A stretch of DNA of 64,000 nucleotides from SAR202-VII-2 sp965263165. GTDB taxonomy: Bacteria > Chloroflexota > Dehalococcoidia > Lucifugimonadales > SAR202-VII-2. Positions within the stretch are counted from its first letter, which is position 1; every line of letters begins with the position of its first letter. The stretch is from assembly GCA_965263165.1 (NCBI GenBank), contig OZ253584.1, positions 1,426,001-1,490,000 of the forward strand. Reading direction: 5' to 3'. Under the pieces are notes generated by a model. The model saw only the letters and a list, made by a program, of their open reading frames with translations. It searched no databases and was not told where the DNA came from. Of this stretch, positions 1 through 8,148 are shown in pieces. A program made the position numbers and the translations under genes.

Positions 1-1248
1 CACCGTCTTCCCGCTGCCGACTTCACCCTGAAGCAGGCGCGTCATTGTCTTGGCCTCGGCTATGTCTCGCATCAGGTCGCCCATGACCCGCTCCTGCGCC
101 GAGGTCAACGAGAAGGGCAGGGTCTTCAGGAAGCTCTCCACGATGCCGGGCGCCGGTTTGATAGGCCGGGACGGCGCCGCCTCCCGGTGCAGCTTGCGAT
201 AGGACAACACAGCGAGCTGCATCATGAAAAGCTCGTCGAAAGCCAGGCGGTGGCGGGCCTCGTCCCGCTCCTCCGGGGAGTCCGGGTAGTGGAACTGTTG
301 AATGGCCCGGGGCAAGGCCATCAGCCGGTTCCGCTTGATAATGTCTGGAGGAGCGGGGTCTACCGCGTCCTTGGCGAATCCGTCCACGGCCTGCTTTACT
401 AGCCGTCGTAGGGGACGCTGGGTCAAGCCCTCCGTCAGAGGATAGACCGGCACAAGGCGACCCGTGTGCGTGAGATTGCCATCTCCGGTGAGGAGCTCGT
501 GCTCGGGATTCTCCATGACCAGCGCCCCGCGGAAGATGTTCACTCTGCCGCTGAGCGCGATGCGGCTCTGGACCCGCAGGCTGCGGGCCATGTAGGGCTG
601 GTTGAACCACACCACCCGGAAATTGCCGGTGTCGTCGCCGACAACCGCCTCGCTTCCGCGTTTGCCGCCGAGCAGCGCCGGCCGGGCCTCCCAGACAACG
701 ACGGAAACTGTTTGTTCCTCGCCGGGGCTCAGATCTCTCACTTGGGTGATGCGGGAATAATCGATGTGCCGGTTGGGGAAGAAGTAGAGCAGGTCCCTGA
801 CCGTGTGAACGCCGAGCTTGGCCAGTAAAGAGGCCGTGCGGCTGGAAACGCCGCCAAGCGCCGCGACCGGGCTGGCGAGAGTTGGGCGCGGCTTTGGCTT
901 GGCCGGCCGCGCCGGGGTCGCAGGACGCTTTCGAGACGCGGGCGGCCTATGGGTGGGCTGTGCGCCAGACCCCGTGGAGCGTTCGATGGCTGTGGACAAC
1001 CGGCCCATCCAGAGAGCCCTCTGGCGGCTGTCCAGGGAGGCGTAGGACTCTTCGAGGAGCCCGGCTTCCTTGAGACCTAGGAGAGCTTGGCCGTCGCTGG
1101 AGCCGGGGCCGGCCTCGGCGGCGGCCCACTTGGCCAGGAAACGGTCCAGCCCCCCAACGACTGCCGAGTCGTTGTAGCCGTGGGCGCGCTCGAGGTTGAG
1201 GATCTTGTGGAGGGCGTCCAACCGGGACGCGGCCCGAGGTTTGGGCAT
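1..1248 (-). CDS. recG: ATP-dependent DNA helicase RecG (3' part cut by window edge)
   Basis: RecG remodels stalled replication forks and recombination junctions. The frame is open from ATG at 1248 to the window edge (416 codons). The last visible residues form Walker A (GEVGSGKTV), preceded by the family pattern LPFSLTSAQERV and MTRLLQG. What is visible is therefore the N-terminal wedge/OB region plus the first helicase motif; the DEXH box and helicase C domain lie outside. A GAGGA ribosome site precedes the ATG, and a TACAAT -10-like hexamer is at 1268-1273 without a good -35. Identification is firm because the motif context is diagnostic of RecG rather than PriA or Mfd. Confidence 0.9.
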   Translation of the reverse strand, partial: MPKPRAASRLDALHKILNLERAHGYNDSAVVGGLDRFLAKWAAAEAGPGSSDGQALLGLKEAGLLEESYASLDSRQRALWMGRLSTAIERSTGSGAQPTHRPPASRKRPATPARPAKPKPRPTLASPVAALGGVSSRTASLLAKLGVHTVRDLLYFFPNRHIDYSRITQVRDLSPGEEQTVSVVVWEARPALLGGKRGSEAVVGDDTGNFRVVWFNQPYMARSLRVQSRIALSGRVNIFRGALVMENPEHELLTGDGNLTHTGRLVPVYPLTEGLTQRPLRRLVKQAVDGFAKDAVDPAPPDIIKRNRLMALPRAIQQFHYPDSPEERDEARHRLAFDELFMMQLAVLSYRKLHREAAPSRPIKPAPGIVESFLKTLPFSLTSAQERVMGDLMRDIAEAKTMTRLLQGEVGSGKTV

Positions 1249-1434
1249 TGTGCTGTCCTCTAGCGTTATTGTACGGCGCTGGCAGCGCAGCGGTACGGCC
1301 GTAGTCGTTGGGGCTGCGGCGACCGTGGGAGAGGCAGGGGAACAACAGACCCGGCGCTCGCGATAGTGAACTCCGCGGCCTGCTTCGATGGGATGGCGAT
1401 GCTCGCGGCAATGCCCTTGGCTCTCTCCTTCACC

Positions 1435-2271
1435 TCAGCGGGCAAGCACGGCGGCGCCCACTGCGCCAGGGCCTGCATAGGCGCCCACCACTGGCCCTAT
1501 GCGGCCGGTCAAAATTTGAAGCTCTCCTCCACCGATGTCCCGTATCGCTCCGGCCAGCGCTTCGGCATCGTCCGGCGCTGTGCTGTGCATGACGGCTGCT
1601 TCTTGGAGGCCGCCCACATCCTGCGCGGCTTGGACAACCCTTGCCATGGCCTTGGAGCGGGTTCTTGCCTTGTCCAACGGGTGAATCTCTCCGTCCCGGC
1701 AGATGAGCACGGGGCGCACGCGCAGCAGCGATCCCACAAATGCCTGCGCCTTGCCAATCCGCCCCCCCTTTTCCAGGTAGTGCAGAGTCTCCAGGTAGAA
1801 GAAGACCTGGATGCGCTCTGCGGCGCTGCGAGCGGCGGCGGCCACCTCTTCCACTGAGCCTCCCGCCTGAGCGGCCCGCGCCGCAGCCAGGGCGCATAGT
1901 CCCAGGCCCATGGAGGCCGTTCCGGTGTCGATGACCTCGACCGGACGGCTGTCGTAGGTCTGGGCGGCGTTGATGGCGGAGTTGTATGTCCCGCTCAACT
2001 TGGCTGCGATATGGACGGATACGATGCCGTCGCTGCCGGGCCCCAGGTCTTCATAGATCTGCAGGAAGTCCCCCACGGAAGGCTGCGAGGTCTTGGGCAA
2101 CACCGGGGAAGAGGTCAGCCGCTCGTAAAAGTCGTCGGCGCTCATGTCCACGCCGTCGCGGTAGGCTTCGTCCCCGAAGTGTACGTTGAGGGGAGCCACA
2201 GTGATGCCATGCTCGCTGGCAAGGCTGGGTGAGAGGTCGCTCGTGCTGTCGGTGACCACGCTGACGGGCAT
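1435..2271 (-). CDS. DegV family fatty-acid binding protein (FakB-like)
   Basis: This is a 278-aa DegV-fold protein. The N-terminus has the family signature VVTDSTSDL (residues 5-13), and there is a conserved TSQPS segment and a KLSGTYNSA segment typical of lipid-binding DegV proteins. In Firmicutes such proteins (FakB) hold a fatty acid while FakA phosphorylates it. The upstream gene, only 3 nt away on the same strand, is FakA/DhaL-like, so the same partnership is likely; that step is inference. Length is normal for the family (about 280). The bound acyl chain cannot be read from sequence. Confidence 0.88.
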   Translation of the reverse strand: MPVSVVTDSTSDLSPSLASEHGITVAPLNVHFGDEAYRDGVDMSADDFYERLTSSPVLPKTSQPSVGDFLQIYEDLGPGSDGIVSVHIAAKLSGTYNSAINAAQTYDSRPVEVIDTGTASMGLGLCALAAARAAQAGGSVEEVAAAARSAAERIQVFFYLETLHYLEKGGRIGKAQAFVGSLLRVRPVLICRDGEIHPLDKARTRSKAMARVVQAAQDVGGLQEAAVMHSTAPDDAEALAGAIRDIGGGELQILTGRIGPVVGAYAGPGAVGAAVLAR

Positions 2272-2274
2272 CGG

Positions 2275-3936
2275 CTACTCCACAGAGAAGATGTAGGGAT
2301 AGAAGGGTTGGCCTCCGTAAATGACCTCCACTTCGAGGTCAAAGGCGTGCTGTATAGCTTCCACGGCGGCCTCCGCATCAGCATCGGCAACGCCGGCGCC
2401 CCGGTATAGGGTGACTAGCTCCGCTTCATCCAGGTTGGCCTTGCGAAGCACGTCCAGCAGGACGCCGAGCGGTTCGTCGCCGCCGGCCACCAGGTCGTCG
2501 TCCAGCAGGCCGATGGGCTGGCCGTCGCTGATATCCATGCCATGGATGGTTGTGGCCCGAGCTGCGTAGGTGACCTCTCCCGTAGTGACTGAGGACAGGG
2601 CCTGTTTCATGGCGGCGACGTTCCCATCAAGATCACGCTCGGGGTTGAGGGCCAACAGCGATGCGAGCCCCTGGGGAATGGAGTGGGATGGAGCGACGCA
2701 GACGTTCTTGGATGCAAGCTCCGCGGCGTGATTGGCCGCGAACACGACGTTCTTGTTGTTGGGCAGCACGACGACGTTGTCCGAGGGGGCCCGCTCAATT
2801 GCATCGAGGATGTCCTGAACGCTGGGGTTCATCGTCTGTCCGCCCTCTACGACGACGGATGCCCCCTCCGCCCGCAGAAGCGCGCCGAAGCCCTCGCCAA
2901 CTGCCACGGCAACAACCGCTATCGGAAGGGAGGCGGGCGCAGCGGCAGCGCCATGGCCGCGTCCCGCTAGCACCTCCTGGTGCTGCTGGTCCATGTTCTG
3001 GATATTCACCTCGCCGACAATGCCGAGGGAGACGCCAAGGCTCAGAGCCGGCCCCGGGTCCTCGGTGTGGACATGGACCTTCAGCATGTCCGGCTGTCCC
3101 ACCACCACCACAGAGCTTGCCACTGCCGCCATGCCGGCGCGGGCAGCTTCAATGTCGATCCCTTCCCCCTGGATGAGGAATTGGGTGCAGTAGCCGTACA
3201 GCTCATCCTCGGTGGCTTCTAGGAACTCGGCGCTCATCGGTTTCGCCGACGCCTCGCTCACGAGCACGGTCTCGAGTGTCTCGCCTTGGAGATGGCGTAA
3301 CCCCGCCTCCAGCATCAGGGCCAGTCCCTGGCCGCCGGCGTCCACAACCCCTGCCTCCCTGAGCACTGGCAGTAGGCTGGGCGTGCGTAGGACGGAGGCG
3401 GCTGCCTCGTCGCTGGCGGCCCGCCAGACCGAGAGCGCGTCGGCGTCGTATCCGGCCGCGGCCTTCTGGGCAGCCTCCGCGGCCTCGCGGATCACGGTGA
3501 GCATGGTGCCTTCGGTGGGATTGCCAACGGCCTTGTAGGCCGCCCCCGTCGCCTCATGGAAGGCCCTTGCAACATCGGCGGCGCCCGCTGCGTCAAGCTC
3601 GCCGAGCCCCCTCGCCAAGCCGGCGAAGAACTGGGAAAGGATGACGCCGCTGTTCCCGCGTGCGCCCAACAGGGCGCTCCGGGCCATGGCGGCGGCGATG
3701 CCGCTCACGGTGGCGTCATCCCGGGACTCCACGTCCTGCCAGACGCTTCGCACCGTGAGCCGCATATTGGCGCCGGTGTCGCCGTCTGGGACGGGGAAGA
3801 CGTTCAGGGCATTGAGGATCTCATAGTTCTGCTCAAGAGCCACATGAAAGGAGTGGGCCATGCCCCGGAGGTCTGTGCCCGTCAGATAGGCGCACGCTTC
3901 CCCCGCTTCGTTGTTGCTTGCGCGGTGCGTCGTCAT
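2275..3936 (-). CDS. DAK2/DhaL-domain kinase, FakA-like (YloV family)
   Basis: This 553-aa protein has an N-terminal DhaL nucleotide-binding domain with NVFPVPDGDTGANM at residues 45-58; the DGDTG aspartates coordinate Mg-ATP. It also has the middle and C-terminal regions of the YloV/FakA family (VVVLPNNKN and a DGQPIGLLDDDLV segment). FakA transfers phosphate to the fatty acid held by FakB. Length matches FakA (about 550) rather than DhaL alone (about 210). It starts with ATG at 3936, is followed within 3 nt by the DegV gene, and has a good promoter at 3961-3990, so the two genes form an operon. Fatty-acid kinase function is inferred from family and pairing. Confidence 0.88.
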   Translation of the reverse strand: MTTHRASNNEAGEACAYLTGTDLRGMAHSFHVALEQNYEILNALNVFPVPDGDTGANMRLTVRSVWQDVESRDDATVSGIAAAMARSALLGARGNSGVILSQFFAGLARGLGELDAAGAADVARAFHEATGAAYKAVGNPTEGTMLTVIREAAEAAQKAAAGYDADALSVWRAASDEAAASVLRTPSLLPVLREAGVVDAGGQGLALMLEAGLRHLQGETLETVLVSEASAKPMSAEFLEATEDELYGYCTQFLIQGEGIDIEAARAGMAAVASSVVVVGQPDMLKVHVHTEDPGPALSLGVSLGIVGEVNIQNMDQQHQEVLAGRGHGAAAAPASLPIAVVAVAVGEGFGALLRAEGASVVVEGGQTMNPSVQDILDAIERAPSDNVVVLPNNKNVVFAANHAAELASKNVCVAPSHSIPQGLASLLALNPERDLDGNVAAMKQALSSVTTGEVTYAARATTIHGMDISDGQPIGLLDDDLVAGGDEPLGVLLDVLRKANLDEAELVTLYRGAGVADADAEAAVEAIQHAFDLEVEVIYGGQPFYPYIFSVE

Positions 3937-3960
3937 TTGCTACCCTTGGTGCTTGCGGCG

Positions 3961-3990
3961 ATTGTATTCAGGCTTGCCCCCCCTGGTCAA
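3961..3990 (-). promoter_or_regulatory. sigma-70-type promoter for the fakA-degV pair
   Basis: Reading the minus strand, TTGACC (3985-3990), an 18-nt spacer and TACAAT (3961-3966) lie about 25 nt upstream of the FakA-like ATG. Each hexamer matches consensus at 5 of 6 positions. It lies between this gene and the divergent rpmB. Confidence 0.6.
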
Positions 3991-4017
3991 GGGCGGCCCC
4001 TTCTTAGGGAATCACTT

Positions 4018-4200
4018 ATGAAGTGTGAGATTTGCCACAAGCGGCCCTACTCGGGCTCCACTGTCAGCCACTCCAACCGCCACACCAAGCGTTGGTTCAA
4101 GCCGAACGTGCGCAGGGCCACTCTGGTGGTGAATGGGGTCGCCGCCCAGTTCAAGCTGTGCACCCGCTGCCTGCGAACCTACCACAAGGCAGCCCGCTAG
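4018..4200 (+). CDS. rpmB: 50S ribosomal protein L28
   Basis: This 60-aa ribosomal protein of the large subunit has two CxxC pairs, C3-C6 and C48-C51, that form the Zn ribbon of the zinc-binding L28 paralogue type. The sequence is highly basic and contains the family core RHTKRWFKPNVRR. A longer frame is open upstream, but the ATG at 4018 fits the known length and begins MKCEICHKRP. It is a single-gene unit between the divergent fakA-like gene and the convergent rpe. The Zn-type suggests a C-minus paralogue could exist elsewhere, which this window does not show. Confidence 0.93.
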   Translation: MKCEICHKRPYSGSTVSHSNRHTKRWFKPNVRRATLVVNGVAAQFKLCTRCLRTYHKAAR

Positions 4201-4237
4201 CGCTGTCCGGTAAACCCGCCAAGCCTCGCTTGCGCGC

Positions 4238-4936
4238 CTAGCGCGCTCTCCCTCCTACGCTTTGGCGCAGCCGATCCATTGCTTCAGCGACAGTCTGTCG
4301 CGGGTTGAAGACAGCGGAGCCGGCCACCAGCACCGTCGCTCCCGCCTCCACGACGCTTGCCGCCGTGTCCGCATTCACGCCGCCGTCAACCTCCAGTTCC
4401 GTTGCGTAGCCGCCGTCGTCCAGCATACGCCGGGCTCGCGCCAGCTTGCTGAGGGTTCCGGGAATGAACTTCTGGGCCGGGAAGCCGGGGTTGACCGACA
4501 TGACCAGGAGTAGGTCCAAGTCGGGGAGCACTTCTTCGACCGCGGAGAGTGGGGTGGCCGGGTTCACGGCTACGCCGGCGCGGACGCCCAACTCCTTGAT
4601 CTGCCAGACAACGCGGTGCAGGTGAGGACAGGCTTCCGCGTGGACGGTCAGCAAGTCGGCCCCGGCGCTGGCGAAAGCTGGGATCAAACGCTCTGGCTCC
4701 ACTACCATCAGATGAACGTCCAGGGGCAACGGCGTCCACGACCGCGCCCACTCTACGACCACGGGCCCAATGGTCAGGTTGGGCACAAAGCGACCGTCCA
4801 TCACGTCTACGTGAATGTAGTCACCGCCCGCCCGCCCTGCCTCAGCGATCTGCTCCCCCAGGCGGGCCATATCGGCGGAGAGGATTGAGGGAGCCAACTT
4901 GATGGACGCCGGGTTGGCGGAAGACCGGTCTGTCAC
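4238..4936 (-). CDS. rpe: ribulose-phosphate 3-epimerase
   Basis: This 232-aa TIM-barrel enzyme interconverts ribulose 5-phosphate and xylulose 5-phosphate in the pentose phosphate pathway. Motifs in order are APSILSAD near the N-terminus, the metal-binding HVDVMDGRFVPN, DVHLMV, a VNPGF phosphate-site loop and EVDGGVN. Its ATG overlaps the stop of argH by 4 nt (ATGA), so it is translationally coupled as the last gene of a minus-strand operon that otherwise encodes argH and acyl-CoA metabolism. Confidence 0.93.
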   Translation of the reverse strand: MTDRSSANPASIKLAPSILSADMARLGEQIAEAGRAGGDYIHVDVMDGRFVPNLTIGPVVVEWARSWTPLPLDVHLMVVEPERLIPAFASAGADLLTVHAEACPHLHRVVWQIKELGVRAGVAVNPATPLSAVEEVLPDLDLLLVMSVNPGFPAQKFIPGTLSKLARARRMLDDGGYATELEVDGGVNADTAASVVEAGATVLVAGSAVFNPRQTVAEAMDRLRQSVGGRAR

Positions 4937-6273
4937 TGCCCCTCCTCCAGTGCCCGCCGGGCTTCAGCCAGGGCGACGGCAACCTGCTGCGGCGCCGTCC
5001 CTCCAGGAACGTTCCGCGCCTTCATCGAACTCTGCGGGGTGATGTCGTAGACGCCCTCATCGAAGGTTTCGGAGAAGGCCCGGTACTCGTCGAGAGAGAT
5101 GTCCCGCAGGCTTTTCCCGCTCTCAGCGACGCGCCTGGATAGCTTGGCGACGATTCCGTGAGCTTTCCTGAAGGGCAGCCCCCTGCCCACCAGGTAATCG
5201 GCGAGGTCCGTTGCCAGCAGCAGCGACTCTTCGGCCACGGCTGCTCCCATGCGTTCGGCGTTGACCCGCATGGTGGAAACCATCCCGTGGAAGGCATCCA
5301 GGGTGGCCAGAAGGGCGTCGGCTGTGTCGAACAGCGGTTCCTTGTCTTCTTGGAGGTCCCGGTTATAGGTGAGAGGCAGGCCTTTGAGGATGGTCAGGAT
5401 GGACACTAGGTTGCCATAGACCCGGCCCGTCTTTCCTCGCGCCAGCTCGGCGAGGTCCGGGTTGCGCTTCTGCGGCATGATGCTGCTGCCCGTGGTATAA
5501 GCGTCGCTCATGGTGACGTAGCCGAACTCCTGGGACGACCACAGCACCAACTCCTCGGCCAGCCGCGAAAGGTGCGCCATGCACAGCGCCGCCGCCGCCA
5601 GGAACTCCACGGCGAAGTCCCGGTCCGATACGGCGTCCATGCTGTTGGCGGACACCCGGCTGAAGCCCAACTCTTTGGCAACAGCATCGCGGTCGATGGG
5701 GTAGGGGACTCCGGCCAGCGCGCCCGATCCCAGCGGCAAAACGTCGGTGCGGCCACGGCAGTCCTGGAACCGGGCGACATCCCGCTGAAGCATCTCGAAG
5801 TAGGCGAGCAGATGATGCGCCAGAAGCACCGGCTGTGCCCGCTGAAGGTGCGTATAGCCCGGCAAGAAGGCCTCGCTGTTCGCCTCGGCGACTCCGACGA
5901 TGGCCTCCTGTAGTCTTCGCAGACCGGCGATGGCCTGCTCGATGGCCTCCTTGACGTAGAGGCGCAGGCCGGTGGCCACCTGGTCGTTGCGGGAGCGGGC
6001 GGTGTGGAGCTTGCCCGCCACCGGCCCGATGAGGTCGTGGAGGCGGGCCTCGATGTTCATGTGGATGTCTTCAAGCTCCGGCTTCCAGGGGAAGCGCTCC
6101 TCTGCTATCTCCGTCTGGATGGCCAACAGCCCGCCAATGATCCTGGCCGCCTCCTTGTCGGGGACGATGCCCTGCTTCGCCAGCATGCGGGCGTGGGCCA
6201 CCGACCCGGCGATGTCCTGCCGGTAGAGACGGCGGTCGTAGTGGATAGATACGGTGTAGGTCTGCTGCGACAT
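4933..6273 (-). CDS. argH: argininosuccinate lyase
   Basis: This 446-aa enzyme of the fumarase/aspartase superfamily cleaves argininosuccinate to arginine and fumarate, the last step of arginine synthesis. The three conserved blocks are visible: HTARSRNDQ (90-98), THLQRAQP (141-148) and the signature GSSIMPQKRNPD (262-273) carrying the catalytic serine loop. It lies 11 nt after the MaoC gene and overlaps rpe by 4 nt. The other arg genes of the window (argJ, B, D, G) are on the opposite strand 4-12 kb away, so argH is separated from them. Confidence 0.95.
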   Translation of the reverse strand: MSQQTYTVSIHYDRRLYRQDIAGSVAHARMLAKQGIVPDKEAARIIGGLLAIQTEIAEERFPWKPELEDIHMNIEARLHDLIGPVAGKLHTARSRNDQVATGLRLYVKEAIEQAIAGLRRLQEAIVGVAEANSEAFLPGYTHLQRAQPVLLAHHLLAYFEMLQRDVARFQDCRGRTDVLPLGSGALAGVPYPIDRDAVAKELGFSRVSANSMDAVSDRDFAVEFLAAAALCMAHLSRLAEELVLWSSQEFGYVTMSDAYTTGSSIMPQKRNPDLAELARGKTGRVYGNLVSILTILKGLPLTYNRDLQEDKEPLFDTADALLATLDAFHGMVSTMRVNAERMGAAVAEESLLLATDLADYLVGRGLPFRKAHGIVAKLSRRVAESGKSLRDISLDEYRAFSETFDEGVYDITPQSSMKARNVPGGTAPQQVAVALAEARRALEEGQ

Positions 6274-6284
6274 TCAGATGCCTG

Positions 6285-6755
6285 CTAGGTTTCCCGCTTC
6301 TGGCAAAGGAACCTCCGCCTCACGGTCAGAATCTTCTCTCTCCTCTGATTGTAGCCCATGGTCTCTACGTAAACGATGCCCCGATTGCCCTTGCTGGTTT
6401 CCCACTTGTCCAGGACCTCCGTCTCTGCGTAGAGCGTGTCGCTTATGAAGACCGGGCCGTCGTGGCGGATGGACTCGTACTCCAGGTTGGCGACTGCTTG
6501 CCCGCTGATGTCGCGCACCGTCATCCCGACAATCAGACTGAGCACTAGCGTTCCCACCACCAGCAACTGCCCGTGCTGGTGGCCATTCATGTACTCGGCG
6601 TCGAGGTGCAACGGGTTCTCGTTGCGGGTGATGGCGCAGAAGAGGTTGTTGTCCGACTCGCTGATGGTCTTGCCGGGCCAGTGCTTGATGACGTCGCCCA
6701 CGTGAAAGTCTTCATACGGCGCCCCGTAGGTCTCGCGCTTGTCGATGGTCGCCAT
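6285..6755 (-). CDS. MaoC-like hot-dog (R)-hydratase
   Basis: This 156-aa single hot-dog domain protein of the MaoC family hydrates enoyl-CoA type substrates. The hydratase motif is present as SDNNLFCAITRNENPLHLDAEY around residues 34-55, with the catalytic Asn/His pair in NPLHLD. The position downstream of two acyl-CoA dehydrogenases suggests it hydrates the enoyl-CoA they produce. That link is inference from the gene order, and the acyl substrate is unknown; mesaconyl-CoA-type hydratases share this architecture. Confidence 0.82.
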   Translation of the reverse strand: MATIDKRETYGAPYEDFHVGDVIKHWPGKTISESDNNLFCAITRNENPLHLDAEYMNGHQHGQLLVVGTLVLSLIVGMTVRDISGQAVANLEYESIRHDGPVFISDTLYAETEVLDKWETSKGNRGIVYVETMGYNQRREKILTVRRRFLCQKRET

Positions 6756-6757
6756 TC

Positions 6758-6895
6758 CTAGCCCTCCCCTCGGTCCGCTATAGCTTTCACCTTCAAGAGT
6801 CCTTCCCCGCGAGGCCTGGCCGGCAGCTTGTCCAGGATCCCGCTGGCCAGTTCAGCCCGAGCTGTGGGGGTCAAGCGCGCGTTAGCTTGGGTCAT
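6758..6895 (-). CDS. small hypothetical protein (45 aa)
   Basis: A short open frame begins MTQANARLTPTARAEL and ends KVKAIADRGEG. Support: a perfect AGGAGG ribosome site stands 6 nt before the ATG, the stop is only 2 nt from the MaoC start, and codons end mostly in G or C. No family is recognised. It may be a real small protein or mainly a translational leader coupling ribosomes into the MaoC gene. Confidence 0.4.
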   Translation of the reverse strand: MTQANARLTPTARAELASGILDKLPARPRGEGLLKVKAIADRGEG

Positions 6896-6982
6896 GAGGA
6901 GCCTCCTGTCACTGTGGGGTCTTGATCACCACAACCGCTACAGCGAGGCCCCCGCCTTTCAACAACCTCTCTGGGCTTACGG

Positions 6983-8140
6983 CTAGACCGCGTAGCGCTT
7001 CAGCAGGCTCCTGGCAATGACCAGCTTCTGAATCTCGTTCGTGCCCTCTCCGATGATCATCAGCGGTGCGTCCCGGTAGTAGCGCTCCAGGGGAAACTCC
7101 TTGATGTATCCGTAGCCGCCGTGGATGCGCATCGCGTCCATGGCGACCTGCTGGCAGATCTCGGAGGCGTAGAGCTTGGCCATTCCCGCTTCCAGGTCGC
7201 ATCGTTCGTCCCGGTCCTTTTTGGCGGCGGCGTCGTAGGTGAGGAGGCGCGCCGCCTGCACCTTGGTTGCCATGTCGGCGAGCATGATCTGGATGGCTTG
7301 ATGCTGGGCGATGGGCTTGCCGAAGGTCCTGCGCTGCTGGGCGTATTTCACCGCCGCCTCCAGGGCCGCGGTGGCTACCCCCACTGCTCTGGCCGCAACG
7401 TTGATGCGGCCCACCTCCAGGGCGTTCATCACGGCATAGAACCCCTGGCCCTCCTCGCCGCCGAGAAGGTTTTCGGCAGGCGTCCGGAAGTCCCGGAACA
7501 CCAGCTCTGACGTATCGAGGCCGCGATAGCCCAGCTTGTCTAGGTGGCGACTAACCTCCAGGCCAGGTCCCTTTTCCACGATGAAGCCGCTGATGCCCCG
7601 ATGTGGCGGTTGGGCCTCACGGTCCGTCTTGGCGAGGAGTAGGAAGGTGTTGCCCTGCTCGCCGTTGCTCACGAACATCTTCGCGCCGTTGATGACGTAT
7701 TCTTCGCCGTCGCGCACAGCGGTCATCTCGATGGCCTGAACGTCCGAGCCGGCGTTGGGCTCAGTGAGGCACAGACCGCCCCGCTTCTCCCCGCTCGCCA
7801 TTAGGGGCAGCCAGGAGCGCTTCTGCTCCTCTGTTCCCGTCGTGGCGACGGCGTAGGCCATGATGAGATGGCTGTTGAGGATGCCGGAGACGCTCATCCA
7901 GCCCTTGCAAATCTCCTCGATGATCATGGCATAGGTCGTGAAGTCGAGGCCGAGCCCTCCGTGCTCCTCCGGCACGATGCAGCCGAAGAGGCCCATGTCC
8001 TTCATACGGGCCACGAGCTCATGAGGGTAGATATCGTCGTTGTCGTAGCGGTCGGCGATGGGCGCCACGTCCCGTTGGACGAACTCCCGCACCGTCCGTA
8101 GGACCTGACTGCGCAGCTCCGGGTTGGCCTCGACTGCCAC
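6983..8140 (-). CDS. acyl-CoA dehydrogenase (second tandem copy)
   Basis: This is a 385-aa FAD-dependent acyl-CoA dehydrogenase. It contains the ACAD signatures LTEPNAGSDVQA in the middle domain, RRTFGKPIAQHQAIQ, and the C-terminal YYRDAPLMIIGEGTNEIQ with the base region of short/branched-chain enzymes. The frame is open further upstream, but GTG at 8140 is chosen because AGGAGG lies just before it and the start (VAVEANPELR) aligns with its paralogue. It is closely similar to the neighbouring copy and transcribed with it. An electron-transfer flavoprotein partner is expected but not in the window. Confidence 0.9.
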   Translation of the reverse strand: MAVEANPELRSQVLRTVREFVQRDVAPIADRYDNDDIYPHELVARMKDMGLFGCIVPEEHGGLGLDFTTYAMIIEEICKGWMSVSGILNSHLIMAYAVATTGTEEQKRSWLPLMASGEKRGGLCLTEPNAGSDVQAIEMTAVRDGEEYVINGAKMFVSNGEQGNTFLLLAKTDREAQPPHRGISGFIVEKGPGLEVSRHLDKLGYRGLDTSELVFRDFRTPAENLLGGEEGQGFYAVMNALEVGRINVAARAVGVATAALEAAVKYAQQRRTFGKPIAQHQAIQIMLADMATKVQAARLLTYDAAAKKDRDERCDLEAGMAKLYASEICQQVAMDAMRIHGGYGYIKEFPLERYYRDAPLMIIGEGTNEIQKLVIARSLLKRYAV

Positions 8141-8148
8141 GGCTCCTC

